This document shows, piece by piece, positions 29,757 through 38,849 of a DNA stretch of 64,000 bases (positions within the stretch are counted from its first letter, which is position 1; every line of letters starts with the position of its first letter). The notes beneath the pieces are model-generated. The model was not told where the DNA came from and did not search any database. It saw only the letters and a list, made by a program, of their open reading frames with translations. The stretch is from Campylobacter suis (lineage in GTDB: Bacteria > Campylobacterota > Campylobacteria > Campylobacterales > Campylobacteraceae), in assembly GCF_905120475.1 (NCBI RefSeq), contig NZ_CAJHOE010000002.1, positions 169,586 through 233,585 on the forward strand, given 5' to 3'. A program made the translations under genes and the position numbers.

Positions 29757-30848
29757 TTAAAGCTCTTCAATCAATACCTGCGAATACGCATCAACTCTAT
29801 AAATGCGGTTTGTGATATTTTTAATAAGTGGCATTTCTTGAACTTCATGTTTGATGTAAATTTTACCTGCGGCTATGGTTTGGTTATCGTTTAGTTCAGG
29901 CGGTATAGTCACATTAAAACCTACCACGACATTATTTGCCGTTAGCCTACGATAAAACGCCTCAAGGCTGTCAACTACATTTTTAAGCACATCTCGCATG
30001 CGTTTATCTATGGCGGTTTTTTGAGCTTTAAATATTGTTTCAATTGCTGTATAAAAGATAACATATGTATGCATACTTTTAAAGTCTTCATCTCTGGTTT
30101 CTCCGCCCCAAGCTCTAATACCATCATCTGAAATAATAGCTGTTATACCCGCTTCTCTTAATCTATCTGCCTCACAATCCACGCCTTGTATATACTCTAC
30201 TCTATCAACTATACCTACTACACCAGGGATTACTCTGTTTGAGTAGGTTTGTGAAAAGCCATACTCAGTTTCTGACATCACTTTTGCATAACTTGCTATT
30301 AAAAACGCACTAGCTGGGCGGACTACTTTATCGGTTCTAAGTACTTTTTGATAGCTACAAATAGCGGTTTTATATTGAAGCTCATTAACAGCTCTTAACG
30401 CCTCTGTTTCGTTTGTAGCTGTTACTTCTATCGCATAAACAGCCCTTAAATACTCGCCTAGCTGTTTTAGTGTTTCATAAACACCAGTATCATTATACTC
30501 AGGTGCTAGGATAAACTTTGGCTTTGCCATGACTTGTGCTTCTGCTTTTTTAAGTAGGTTAATTGCTTCAAGACAAGCTTGTTGCGTCTGCTCACTCTCT
30601 TCTGTTTTTCTAAAAGCACTTAAAATGATTTGCGAATGCAAACCAGTAGCCTTAAAGTCCTCAAGGGCGTTTTTTATAGTGCCTTCGCCCACAACTTTTA
30701 AAGCCTCTTCGATAGTGCTATAAATGCTAAGTCCTACTTCAAGCTGTGTATCATCGCCGACCAGTGCTATGGGGCGTGAGTTTTTAATGTCATAGCCATT
30801 CAATGAGCCATTGTATAGCTCAACATTTACACCGTATTTAGCTGGCAT
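29757..30848 (-). CDS. contractile tail sheath protein (P2 FI)
   Basis: 363 residues with sheath-family motifs: SRPIALVGDD, KFILAPEYND near 135, RPASAFLIASYAKVMSETEYG and ISDDGIRAWGGETRD near 240. A ribosome site (AGGAG) lies 5 bases from the ATG. The presence of sheath plus tube makes this a myovirus-type tail. The 15-bp late motif is 51 bp upstream of the start. Confidence 0.93.
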   Translation of the reverse strand: MPAKYGVNVELYNGSLNGYDIKNSRPIALVGDDTQLEVGLSIYSTIEEALKVVGEGTIKNALEDFKATGLHSQIILSAFRKTEESEQTQQACLEAINLLKKAEAQVMAKPKFILAPEYNDTGVYETLKQLGEYLRAVYAIEVTATNETEALRAVNELQYKTAICSYQKVLRTDKVVRPASAFLIASYAKVMSETEYGFSQTYSNRVIPGVVGIVDRVEYIQGVDCEADRLREAGITAIISDDGIRAWGGETRDEDFKSMHTYVIFYTAIETIFKAQKTAIDKRMRDVLKNVVDSLEAFYRRLTANNVVVGFNVTIPPELNDNQTIAAGKIYIKHEVQEMPLIKNITNRIYRVDAYSQVLIEEL

Positions 30849-30875
30849 ATTATTCTCCTATGTGAAATTTTTAAT

Positions 30876-30913
30876 ATTTTATGACAAAATATGGATTTTT
30901 TTTACGGCGTATT
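30876..30913 (-). promoter_or_regulatory. candidate late promoter, motif copy 2
   Basis: Minus strand: AATACGCCGTAAAAA (30913-30899), 15 bases, CATAAAAT (30883-30876), then a leader of about 20 bases with AGGAG before the sheath ATG at 30848. Of the three copies this has the most conventional promoter geometry. Confidence 0.55.
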
Positions 30914-30923
30914 GTGTTAAGTA

Positions 30924-31523
30924 TTATCTAGGCATTGAAGTATAGCCGTCTGTGTCGCTGTGGCTATGCCCTGTTAAATCGCCCCTACTATCGGTTATGC
31001 TCCCTGAGACGCTTAAGTTGCCATCTATGCTAAATGTCCCGCTTCCCCCACCGCTTCCGCTGGTGCTTATCGTGCCTTGTATCACAGTATCGCCGATGAT
31101 TTTTACGGTTGGGCTTTTTATCGTGGTATTAGTCGCACTTAAATTTGCGTTTTTGCAAGTTATGTTTATATCATTTTTTACATTTATGTTTATAGTTTTT
31201 GGGTTTAATATTTCAAGTGTTGAGCTTGAGCTATCATAACTTATTATAGTGCCATCTTCATAGGCAGTTATTTGCTTAGTATCGCTTGAACCGCTAGGCT
31301 CTTTGTAACTTTGGCAAAAGATAGCCCCCAGTGCAAATTTAGCATTTCCGCTCTCGCACTCTAATAATATAACTTGCTCGCCAACTCTTGGTGGTGTATA
31401 GCTTTGCATAAAAGAATTTGCAGGGCTTATGTATGGTATGAGTTTTGTTATAGTCCCTTGATAATTTACTTTTACTAAAGCCTTGCCACTAGCTACTTCA
31501 CAGATATTACCTAGTTTTATCAT
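30924..31523 (-). CDS. baseplate spike protein V
   Basis: 199 residues from the ATG at 31523, chosen because GGAG lies 7 bases before it (an upstream TTG at 31535 would bury that site). N-terminal OB-type part (LIPYISPANSFMQSYTPPRVGEQVILLE) and then beta-helix-like repeats (ININVKNDINITCKNANL) end in GHSHSDTDGY, a His-rich metal-binding spike tip as in P2 gpV. Confidence 0.88.
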   Translation of the reverse strand: MIKLGNICEVASGKALVKVNYQGTITKLIPYISPANSFMQSYTPPRVGEQVILLECESGNAKFALGAIFCQSYKEPSGSSDTKQITAYEDGTIISYDSSSSTLEILNPKTININVKNDINITCKNANLSATNTTIKSPTVKIIGDTVIQGTISTSGSGGGSGTFSIDGNLSVSGSITDSRGDLTGHSHSDTDGYTSMPR

Positions 31524-31954
31524 TAATAACTCCAAAGCTCTGTATAATAAAGAAATTTTAGCTCAAATTCTGTCTTTAAACTATTATTTTCGCCTGTTTC
31601 AAACTCTCTATTTATGCCTACTAATTCTGAGGCATTAAAGCTACTTTTAAAATCTCTTATCGCGCCTAAAACAGCCTTGTTTAATTCACTATCAATAAAG
31701 CGCGTTATAACATCAACGCTTATACTTAGCTCGTGTTTTAGCGTTTCGCCTTGCATTTGAATTTCATCGCTGTTATCTCTTATAATAATAATTGGCAAAT
31801 CTGCGTTTTCATAGGTAAAAGTATCATTGATTAGACAATTTGCAATAGGTTTTAACGCTTTTTGTAAATCATATAAAATTTTATCTCTAAATGCACTTAT
31901 TTTAGGCTTTGTTTCATCTTGTTTTGGTATATTTAATTCTTCTACCCAATGCAT
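31523..31954 (-). CDS. putative tail terminator/completion protein
   Basis: 143 residues between head-tail connector-type genes and the spike gene. No family motif is recognised beyond a mixed alpha/beta pattern (IIIIRDNSDEIQMQGETLKHELSI) resembling lambda gpU/Z-type tail terminators. One-base overlap with both neighbours. Assigned by position. Confidence 0.5.
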   Translation of the reverse strand: MHWVEELNIPKQDETKPKISAFRDKILYDLQKALKPIANCLINDTFTYENADLPIIIIRDNSDEIQMQGETLKHELSISVDVITRFIDSELNKAVLGAIRDFKSSFNASELVGINREFETGENNSLKTEFELKFLYYTELWSY

Positions 31955-32241
31955 TATATAAGCCTTAAATAAACACGCTTTAACACTTGACTTTCAAGCT
32001 CGATTTTACTTATCTCATAGTTTTGGCTTTCACATTCTAGTCTATCACCTACTTTGATATTTGTATCAACTGGTAGTAGAGCCGTAACGCTTTTGCCTGT
32101 TGTGCCATTATCAAAAAATATCGGTGTGCTTTTGTTTAACACACCGTATATTTCACTTCCATCATCAAGCCTAAAAACATAACCGCCGTTGTTTAAAATT
32201 TTGGCTATGTCTTTTTTGGCTGTATCGATTAAGGATTTCAC
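31954..32241 (-). CDS. putative head-tail joining protein
   Basis: 95 residues. A beta-rich small protein (GKSVTALLPVDTNIKVGDRLECESQNYEISKI) with the pattern of the Gifsy/lambda FII-like head-tail joining family. It sits between the capsid and tail completion genes. Moderate confidence from size and position. Confidence 0.55.
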   Translation of the reverse strand: MKSLIDTAKKDIAKILNNGGYVFRLDDGSEIYGVLNKSTPIFFDNGTTGKSVTALLPVDTNIKVGDRLECESQNYEISKIELESQVLKRVYLRLI

Positions 32242-32432
32242 TTTTTGGTAGCCTTTTTGTTTTTTTGCTCTTCTTCTTTTGTTGGCTCTTCTTCTTTTTC
32301 GATTTGTTTAATAGCTCCTATCGTTACAAGCCTTGTGATGTAGTTTCTATCAAAACCACTTAGGTCTAAAATTTCGCCTTGTTTTACATGGTCGTTTCCG
32401 ACCACGCAGTTATACAATATTTTATATTTCAT
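32238..32432 (-). CDS. small head-region protein with Lys/Glu tail
   Basis: 64 residues: a compact N-terminal part (GNDHVKQGEILDLSGFDRNYITRLVTIGAI) then a charged tail of Lys and Glu. Proteins of this type follow capsid genes in many phages, with no assigned function. Overlaps the next gene by 4 bases. Confidence 0.55.
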   Translation of the reverse strand: MKYKILYNCVVGNDHVKQGEILDLSGFDRNYITRLVTIGAIKQIEKEEEPTKEEEQKNKKATKK

Positions 32433-32442
32433 AGCCTATCCT

Positions 32443-34128
32443 TTAAGCATTTTTAGATATTACAAAAGCTTTTTCACGAGCAATTTTTGCATCAACTTCT
32501 AAAAATACTTCAATCTCAATCGAACCACCACCTATTTGGCGAGGAATAAACTCAAGTTGCCCAAATGTTGCAGCATAAAGCTGTGAAAAATCAGCAAAAA
32601 TTAACTCACCATCTGCAAGTTTGTTGCACTTAAATGCTTCGTATCCTTGCAAGTCGTTGCCCTCAAGTAGCTTGCGCTCAGTTCCACTTTCTCTTGAAGT
32701 GGCACGAAGCTTATTTAAACTTGCACCATTAGCAAAAAATACTGCTCTTGTAGTATCAATTTTGGCGCTATCTAACAGTGTGCTAAATTTTAATGTGCTT
32801 TCAAGAGTAGGTGCTGCGATAAATCCATCGTGAGTTTGAACGCCTGAGGTATTAAAAATGCCTTTTATTGGGGTAGTTCCATGAATAAGCGTATCTTCAA
32901 GCTTTGAGCGTATTGCGTCACGGAATTTAGAGTAAATGTAGCTTTCTAAATCAATTGCAGACATTAAAAGCATCTTGCGAGTGATAGCAATCCTTGCTGA
33001 AAGTGTATGTGAAGATAGCTTGATTGTGTCAAAGTCTAAATTTTGAGGCGTTGCCTGGTCTCCCTCATTTACAAAGTAAGCTTCAAACGCTGAGTTGTCC
33101 CGTGGAATTTCGACCTCCTGGCTCAACCCCGTTAGCCAAGTGACTTTATTTAATAGCTCGCTCTCTTGTTTTAAAGCTTCTATTAGCAAATCACTACGAT
33201 AAGCTCTATCTATGATACTAGTCGCATCAGTAGTTTTAACAGCCGCAAATTTAGCATAAAACTCATCAGGTAATGCGTAGCGACCATTGTCTTGAATAAA
33301 GCTATTTTCATAGCCCAAATCTGTTCTTATGCCAGTGCTTGATTTAATAATATTCGCAAGAGAAAACTCACGCTTATCAGTTGCTTTTGGGGCAACATTT
33401 ATGCTTTCATACTTTGCGCTTTTGCTAAGTTCTGCCATTTGTTTTGAGAAAGCATTAAAGCTAACGCCGTTATTTATGGCTTCTAGCCCTTTTTCGCTTT
33501 CACCTAAAATTTGTGCTAGTTCGATGATTTGCTTATTTTCATCGGCTCTTTTTTGTAGCTCTGTATTTTTAGCTGTAAGTTCAGCAACTTCTGGATTTGT
33601 TTCTGGGTTCATTTTTACTTCTCCTTGTTTTTGGTTTTTATTAAAATTTGCTATTTTTGCGTTAGGGTCTGCTCCTTGCCAAACTGCACTGAGCTCATAA
33701 ATTTTGCCATTTGCTATCTCATAATGGCTTACCCCGTCTACACTTAATTTTTCACTTATTTCATAATCGCTCATACCAACTGAAACACTATCACTAAGCC
33801 CATTTTTAAATTTTAAAAATGCCTGATAGCTCTCCGGTATATCCTTAAAAAACTCAACTTTTGCTTTAAAACTACCATTTTCAAATTTAACATCAGTAAT
33901 TTTCCCAAGAGCTGTTTCAAAGCTTACATCGTGGTCTTTGTATAGTGTTTTTGCTTCCCACTGCATGCTTGCCGTATCTACACTTAAATAATAATCCTCT
34001 CCAAAAAAAGAGCGTTTATGCATGTTATCTTTTGAAAGAGCAACAAAACTTACACTTAGGGCTTCCTCATCTACAGCGCTTTTCTTTGCGCTAAACTTTA
34101 AACCGCCCTCTAGGTCTTTAATTTTCAT
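32443..34128 (-). CDS. prohead protease-major capsid protein fusion
   Basis: 561 residues. Residues 1-165 look like an S78-type prohead protease (HDVSFETALGKITDVKFENG, FKNGLSDSVSVGMSDYEIS, YELSAVWQGADPNAKI). Residues 173-280 form a coiled-coil scaffold (delta) region. Residues 290-561 are an HK97-fold capsid (SAFEAYFVNEGDQATPQNLD, SARIAITRKML, FANGASLNKLRATS). An internal ATG at 33612 (residue 173) has AAGGAG 8 bases upstream, so capsid may also be made separately. Fusion of protease to capsid is known in some phages. Confidence 0.88.
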   Translation of the reverse strand: MKIKDLEGGLKFSAKKSAVDEEALSVSFVALSKDNMHKRSFFGEDYYLSVDTASMQWEAKTLYKDHDVSFETALGKITDVKFENGSFKAKVEFFKDIPESYQAFLKFKNGLSDSVSVGMSDYEISEKLSVDGVSHYEIANGKIYELSAVWQGADPNAKIANFNKNQKQGEVKMNPETNPEVAELTAKNTELQKRADENKQIIELAQILGESEKGLEAINNGVSFNAFSKQMAELSKSAKYESINVAPKATDKREFSLANIIKSSTGIRTDLGYENSFIQDNGRYALPDEFYAKFAAVKTTDATSIIDRAYRSDLLIEALKQESELLNKVTWLTGLSQEVEIPRDNSAFEAYFVNEGDQATPQNLDFDTIKLSSHTLSARIAITRKMLLMSAIDLESYIYSKFRDAIRSKLEDTLIHGTTPIKGIFNTSGVQTHDGFIAAPTLESTLKFSTLLDSAKIDTTRAVFFANGASLNKLRATSRESGTERKLLEGNDLQGYEAFKCNKLADGELIFADFSQLYAATFGQLEFIPRQIGGGSIEIEVFLEVDAKIAREKAFVISKNA

Positions 34129-35497
34129 TTTTGTTCCTTATCTTGTTTATCTCGCTTAGTTTTTGAATAACAATTTTATCGGCATCTAAATCTTTTAAAA
34201 AGCTATCCATTTCCACTCCTTTTTCTCGTAAAACTTCACTTATGGTTTTAAACCCATTTTCTATACTGACTTTATTAGCATTAACCTCTTTTGTAGGGTC
34301 TATGTACTCCCAGCCTTGAGGCTTGTAGCTAAAAGAGTTTAAAATCTTGCTATGCTCAGCTGGTGTAAAAATTTTAGTTATTGTTGCGCTCTTTAGCCAC
34401 TCTTTAAAAATTGGCTCGTGAAATTTGCGCCTTAAAAACCCTTGTAATCTTCTAAAGCTGCGCCTTTCACTGGTTACGCCTTGCCTTATAGAGCTATAAT
34501 TTACCTCTCGCAAATCGCCAGTAAGTGTTGCATAGCTTACACCTAGTCCTCTTGCAACCTCTCTATCTGTCATTTTTAAATAATCTACTATGTTATCGGG
34601 CGCATGTGTATCGGCGAATTTTATATCTTCATTTGAGTTTAGATAAGATAGCTCGCCAACAGTTGCTATTTTGTTTTTTACCTCTTCACTTTCGCCATCA
34701 AGATTAAATTCTAATAACCCATCATCTGCTTTATTGGTTATAAACCCAGTGATTTCACTCGCAAGTCTGGCTCTATCTCGCTCAGCTTTTAAAAATTTAT
34801 CCTTGCCATTAATATCCATAACCGCACTTGCTAAGCGAGAAATGCCCCGTCTTTGCTGGGGGATTAGTGTCTTTTTAATATGAATAATGTCATCGGCTGG
34901 AATTTTTATCACTTCGTTTAGCTGAGTTTTTATCGTGTTGCCCTCTTTGCGCAAGTAATAAAATAGCGGTTTTAGGCTGTTTTTCTCTCTTTGGATACCA
35001 CATTTTACATTTTCTTTATCATCTGTGTAGTTACTGTCGATGAGATTGGCGTCTAAAATTTCAATTTTTAGCCCATCGTTACTACGCACAAAATGCACAA
35101 ATACTTCCCCGTCCCTATAATAGCTAATAAGCGCCATCTCTTCTAAATCTTCAAAATCATAAACCCCATAAGGGCAACAATTACGCTCCCAATCAAAATA
35201 AGCTTTTTCGGCTTTTTTATTTAATAATTCATCACTGCTATTTATGCTTAGTGTTAGTCCTTGTTCGCCTAAAATTTCACTAGCTATTGTGTCAAAAAAG
35301 CCAGATGTTAGCGAGTTATTAACACTTAGGCTTCGTGCTTGATTTCTAAGTCTTGCACTAGCCAAATCAGGGTCAGTATTTACTCCGAGTGAATAAATTT
35401 CACTAGCATTTGCTTCGTTTGGACTAAGGCTATGCCATCTAAAAAAATTAAAAACCCGTTTTTTAGGCTGTTTTTGCTTTTTAAAGATATTTAGCAT
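34118..35497 (-). CDS. portal protein (lambda family)
   Basis: 459 residues. Lambda gpB-type portal recognised by ARLRNQARSLSVNNSLTSGF near 48, DGEVFVHFVRSNDG near 130, TLIPQQRRGISRLASAV near 200 and REVARGLGVSYATLTGDLREVNYSS near 320. Forms the DNA entry vertex. Overlaps the capsid fusion by 11 bases. Confidence 0.93.
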   Translation of the reverse strand: MLNIFKKQKQPKKRVFNFFRWHSLSPNEANASEIYSLGVNTDPDLASARLRNQARSLSVNNSLTSGFFDTIASEILGEQGLTLSINSSDELLNKKAEKAYFDWERNCCPYGVYDFEDLEEMALISYYRDGEVFVHFVRSNDGLKIEILDANLIDSNYTDDKENVKCGIQREKNSLKPLFYYLRKEGNTIKTQLNEVIKIPADDIIHIKKTLIPQQRRGISRLASAVMDINGKDKFLKAERDRARLASEITGFITNKADDGLLEFNLDGESEEVKNKIATVGELSYLNSNEDIKFADTHAPDNIVDYLKMTDREVARGLGVSYATLTGDLREVNYSSIRQGVTSERRSFRRLQGFLRRKFHEPIFKEWLKSATITKIFTPAEHSKILNSFSYKPQGWEYIDPTKEVNANKVSIENGFKTISEVLREKGVEMDSFLKDLDADKIVIQKLSEINKIRNKNEN

Positions 35498-35727
35498 TAA
35501 TTACGCCCTCCAAATGTATATTTTAAACCTTTGTTTTTCTTTTGATTTGCTTCTAATATTATTAAAGCTTTCATTTTTCTAAGCTCATTTAAAGCCTCAT
35601 ATGCACTTCGTTTTTCAACCTTGATATTATCTATACTATAGCTTTTTATCTCAATGCCATCATTTAGATTTTTTACAATATTTTCGGTTTCTTTATCAAT
35701 TAAAAATATTCGCTCTTTTATATCCAT
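35497..35727 (-). CDS. gpW-like head-tail joining protein
   Basis: 76 residues between terminase and portal, the position of lambda gpW. Pattern: N-terminal helix, EIKSYSIDNIKVEKRSAYEALNELRKM, and a basic C-terminus. The late motif (35758-35772) is 31 bp upstream, and a CATAAAAT box ends 7 bases before the ATG, so the mRNA may be nearly leaderless. Confidence 0.65.
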   Translation of the reverse strand: MDIKERIFLIDKETENIVKNLNDGIEIKSYSIDNIKVEKRSAYEALNELRKMKALIILEANQKKNKGLKYTFGGRN

Positions 35728-35733
35728 AAAGTG

Positions 35734-35772
35734 ATTTTATGAAATTTGTGGGGTAATTTTTTACGGCGTATT
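35734..35772 (-). promoter_or_regulatory. candidate late promoter, motif copy 3
   Basis: Minus strand: AATACGCCGTAAAAA (35772-35758), which contains the stop codon of the Nu1 gene, then 16 bases, then CATAAAAT (35741-35734). Same arrangement as the copies before gpW (24400-24437) and the sheath gene (30876-30913). Confidence 0.5.
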
Positions 35773-36213
35773 GTATTTTTTATAAATTTTACTATCTTTT
35801 AGCTCGTGCAAGATATTTTCTATCTCTTCGTTTATTGCATCTTCGCTTTGTGCGCTTAGGTCTATTTTTAGCTTTAAGCGGTTTGTGAGATTGTAAAGTC
35901 TATTTGATACGGTTGATGCAATATCATCAAGCTCTTTTTCTATTTGCTCAATACTTACTATCTCGTTTTTTAGTTTTTTTAGTTCTATCTCTTTGATTTG
36001 TGCTAATTTATCCTCTTTTTTTGCCCTTGCTTCTGTTAAGTCTGTGGTTTCACTAGCAAGAGCAACCTTATAATCAATATACGCAGCAATATTTTTACTA
36101 TCATCAAATTCTCCCCTTTTTTCTTTAGTTAAAATCTCATCACTTACCAACTGATTAATTCGCCTAGGAGTAAGTCCTAAAAGCCGAGCAAGTTCATTTA
36201 TACCAACTGTCAT
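35761..36213 (-). CDS. terminase small subunit, Nu1-like
   Basis: 150 residues. A winged helix-turn-helix of the MerR-like Nu1 type at the N-terminus (INELARLLGLTPRRINQLVSDEILTKEKRG) precedes a long charged coiled-coil. Binds cos DNA and recruits the large subunit. Unusually it is downstream of the large terminase gene, separated by a 68-residue protein. Confidence 0.82.
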   Translation of the reverse strand: MTVGINELARLLGLTPRRINQLVSDEILTKEKRGEFDDSKNIAAYIDYKVALASETTDLTEARAKKEDKLAQIKEIELKKLKNEIVSIEQIEKELDDIASTVSNRLYNLTNRLKLKIDLSAQSEDAINEEIENILHELKDSKIYKKYNTP

Positions 36214-36416
36214 TGCTCTAACTCTTTAATGTAGTTTATATCTTCTTCGGTTATCCCATCAAAATTTTGCCAAAATTCATCTATGATAATGTCAGCCACA
36301 TGACTTATTCTAATGTCCATTTTTTCGCTTAATATTTTAAGTTTAACCGCATTTATTGTAGATAAATTTAGCTCTTGCCTTGAACGCATCCCATAAAGTG
36401 CTTTTTTGTTTTTCAA
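36210..36416 (-). CDS. small protein between terminase subunits
   Basis: 68 residues, helical (INAVKLKILSEKMDIRISHVADIIIDEF). It might be a ribbon-helix-helix-type DNA binder, but no clear motif is present. Overlaps both terminase genes by 4 bases, so it is co-translated with them and may assist packaging. Confidence 0.5.
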   Translation of the reverse strand: MKNKKALYGMRSRQELNLSTINAVKLKILSEKMDIRISHVADIIIDEFWQNFDGITEEDINYIKELEQ

Positions 36417-38107
36417 AATTTTACCTTTTTAGTTACGATTTTAGCCCCAGCCAAAGCTAGAACACTAATGTCTAATGCCTCATTTCTCTCTCTGATTTTT
36501 ACCCACTGAAGTTTTTCATACCCGTTTTTATTTTTTAGCTTTTGTAGTTTTTCTGCATTTAATTGAGCAAAAAACTCACGCGTATATCCCTTCCCATAGT
36601 GAAAATACCCACTTCCTGCCTCTTTAATTTTAAGCAATCTCATCAATTCGCTTTTGCCTTTATAAGTGCCCACACGCATAAAATAGCAACCATTTTTTAT
36701 TTTTTTAATAGGGTTAATAAAGTCTTCTCTGTTTATTCCCTCGTTTGCGCCCTTTGTAGCAAGTAGCCTTTTACTGGTAGCACAAAACTTATAAACTCTT
36801 TCTGTATTAAAGCCACTATCAACAAGCCCAAGCATAAGGGTTAATTCCTTGCCATTTGAAAGAGTAAATTTTTTATGTAAATATTTAAAGGCTTCTGCCC
36901 AAACTTCTTCTTGGTCAGTGTTGCCATGAATTTGTTTATACTCGATATTAAATGCTTCAAAACCGCTAGCCCAACCAATAAAATTGATTTCTATGCGGTT
37001 TGCTTGAATATCTACCCCAGCAGTTATAAATTTTACACACTCAGGTACATTTTGGCTGTCGTACGGTTCTATACGGTCGAATAATTCATCACTATTTAGA
37101 CTAATAGTCGGCGGCTCAAATCCGCGAGCCTCAATCGTATTTATAAAAGTTTGGAGCTTGCTTTGGTCATCTTTGCTTTCATACCAGTCTCTTACAATGT
37201 CTTGCATTGAGAAGAATGGGCTATAAAAAGCATTTAAGAAAAACCCAGCTGTCTTTGCACTGGGGTTTGTTGCCACCCACTCACCACTTGCTACGGCTCT
37301 ATTTTTTTCGCTTTCACTAAGTAAAGCACCACAATCAGCACATGTATAGCGCACACTTTCAAAAATAGGTTTATTATCCTTGTCTTTTTCCCAAACTACA
37401 TGAGAAAAATCCAAAGTTTGAGAATACCCACAGTGAGGGCATTTAATAAAAAAATAACGCTTATCGCTTAGCTCAAATTCGCTTAAAATTTGTGAACTAT
37501 CTTTTAGTGTAGGGGTAGAGCTTATAACAATTTTACGCTGTGAAAATGTTACAGTTCTTTTTTCGGCTAGTTTTATTGCACTTCCCTCTTTTGTGTTTTC
37601 GCATCTATCGGCTTCATCAATAAGTAAAATTTTAATAGGTTTTGATGCTAGTTTACTTACTGAGTTTGACCCAACAAGTGCAAGATTTCCGCCACTAAAA
37701 TTTTTAATTAAAATTGTATTGTTCGCATCGTTTGCATTGATTAATTCTTTTAGAGCCTCACAATCTCTAATCATAGGAGCTAAACGCCTTTTTGAATAAT
37801 CTTCTGCGTCATTTTCATTAGGAAGCATAAATAAAATTGTGCTTGGTTCTTGATGTATAAAATAACCTATGGCATTATTTATCATTTCCGATTTCCCAAG
37901 TTGAGAGGCAAAAAGTAAAACGACCTTTGCGCGACGCGTGTTGCTGATTTCATCCATTGGTTCTTTTTGATAAGCAAAAGCTTTAAATTTACCGTATTGA
38001 GCGGAGCTTTCACGACTTAGCACTCTGTGATTTTCACTCCACTGTGTAAGTGTCATTTTCTTCTTAACAAAGATAGATTTAGCAAAAATCTTAGATAAAA
38101 TACCCAT
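36413..38107 (-). CDS. terminase large subunit (lambda gpA family)
   Basis: 564 residues, DNA packaging motor ATPase and cos nuclease. FASQLGKSEMINNAIGY near 66-82 is the Walker A-like region, KILLIDEADRCENTKEGSA near 160 is Walker B, and a zinc finger (CPHCGYS...CADCGALL) lies at about 225-265. The nuclease domain has AGVDIQANRIEINFIGW near 355 and GLVDSGFNTERVYKF near 420. Typical gpA length and order. Confidence 0.93.
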   Translation of the reverse strand: MGILSKIFAKSIFVKKKMTLTQWSENHRVLSRESSAQYGKFKAFAYQKEPMDEISNTRRAKVVLLFASQLGKSEMINNAIGYFIHQEPSTILFMLPNENDAEDYSKRRLAPMIRDCEALKELINANDANNTILIKNFSGGNLALVGSNSVSKLASKPIKILLIDEADRCENTKEGSAIKLAEKRTVTFSQRKIVISSTPTLKDSSQILSEFELSDKRYFFIKCPHCGYSQTLDFSHVVWEKDKDNKPIFESVRYTCADCGALLSESEKNRAVASGEWVATNPSAKTAGFFLNAFYSPFFSMQDIVRDWYESKDDQSKLQTFINTIEARGFEPPTISLNSDELFDRIEPYDSQNVPECVKFITAGVDIQANRIEINFIGWASGFEAFNIEYKQIHGNTDQEEVWAEAFKYLHKKFTLSNGKELTLMLGLVDSGFNTERVYKFCATSKRLLATKGANEGINREDFINPIKKIKNGCYFMRVGTYKGKSELMRLLKIKEAGSGYFHYGKGYTREFFAQLNAEKLQKLKNKNGYEKLQWVKIRERNEALDISVLALAGAKIVTKKVKF

Positions 38108-38248
38108 TAAATTCCTTATAAAAAACGGAAAAGGAAATGAACTTTTTTGATAGAGAATTTTCGACTTTGTGCGGTTCCCCCCTGTACATACAAAAAAGCC
38201 CTAGGAAGAACCTATGAAAAGTTGTTCTGTGTATTATCTTTGTCATCT
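38108..38248. other. intergenic region next to terminase, possible cos site
   Basis: 141 bp between large terminase and the DUF1064 gene. It contains a G/C-rich block (GTGCGGTTCCCCCCTGTAC, about 38170-38188) that stands out from the AT-rich surroundings, and an AAGGAA/TTCC-type weak hairpin. A GC-rich block beside terminase plus a nearby HNH nuclease is where cos sites are often found. This is inference from position only. Confidence 0.3.
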
Positions 38249-38629
38249 CTATACTTCCCTAAACTCTGCTTTTATTTTACCATCTGCTATGAGCTTTAAA
38301 AGTAGTTTCCGTTTTATTAAATACTCTTTTGTTTTATAGCCTTTTACATCCTCGATTATCGTTTCGCCGTTTTGAGTATAAACAAAGTCGGCTATGTAAG
38401 TTATCGCCCTTTCGCTCTTGCCCTGTGCTGTAAACTTTGGCTGTAGCTCAAACCTTACTTGCTTTTGCAACTCTTTTATAAGCCCTTGCTTTAAAAATAG
38501 CTCCAGCTCTTTTGCTCTTTTTGCTTCTTTTGCGCTGTCGTAATCATTTGTTTTTCTAGCGTTATATTTATGCTTTTTCTTTTGTAAAGCTTTCCCAGTT
38601 TGTTTCGTCAAGCCTTTGTAATATCTCAT
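38249..38629 (-). CDS. DUF1064 family phage nuclease-like protein
   Basis: 126 residues with the DUF1064 pattern: KYNARKTNDYDSAKEAKRAKELE, then QPKFTAQGKSERAITYIADFVYTQNG and IEDVKGYKT (an E/D-x-K nuclease-type core). Probably a restriction-endonuclease-fold enzyme acting on branched phage DNA. The start overlaps the HNH gene by 62 bases in another frame. A later start is possible. Confidence 0.7.
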   Translation of the reverse strand: MRYYKGLTKQTGKALQKKKHKYNARKTNDYDSAKEAKRAKELELFLKQGLIKELQKQVRFELQPKFTAQGKSERAITYIADFVYTQNGETIIEDVKGYKTKEYLIKRKLLLKLIADGKIKAEFREV

Positions 38630-38849
38630 TGTCTATCTCCATTTTCCCGTTGTGTATCTTTCTGTGACATTCACAGTATATTTTTATAAGCGTTCTGTCA
38701 TCTTTGTATGCTCCGTATTTTGCATGATGAAACTCATACGGGCGATATTGCTTGCATATTTGACATGTTTGGTATCGCTCATCTAAAAAGCTCTTAAATG
38801 CTTTTATTGTTTTTTTATCTAGCCTGCGGTTTTTGTCAATTACTTTCAT
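38568..38849 (-). CDS. HNH endonuclease
   Basis: 93 residues from the ATG at 38849 (AAGGGG 9 bases upstream). Two zinc-type Cys (CQICKQYRPYEFHHA) followed by IYCECHRKIHNGK give the HNH/zinc fold. HNH proteins beside terminase often cooperate in cos cleavage. Stop of the preceding gene overlaps its start (TGATG). Confidence 0.8.
   Translation of the reverse strand: MKVIDKNRRLDKKTIKAFKSFLDERYQTCQICKQYRPYEFHHAKYGAYKDDRTLIKIYCECHRKIHNGKMEIDNEILQRLDETNWESFTKEKA

Noticed and set aside
36413..38107. Mu-like phage assignment
   Set aside because: Although tail genes resemble Mu/P2 myoviruses, a tyrosine integrase with tRNA att sites and lambda-type terminase/portal exclude a transposable phage, and no MuA/MuB is present.
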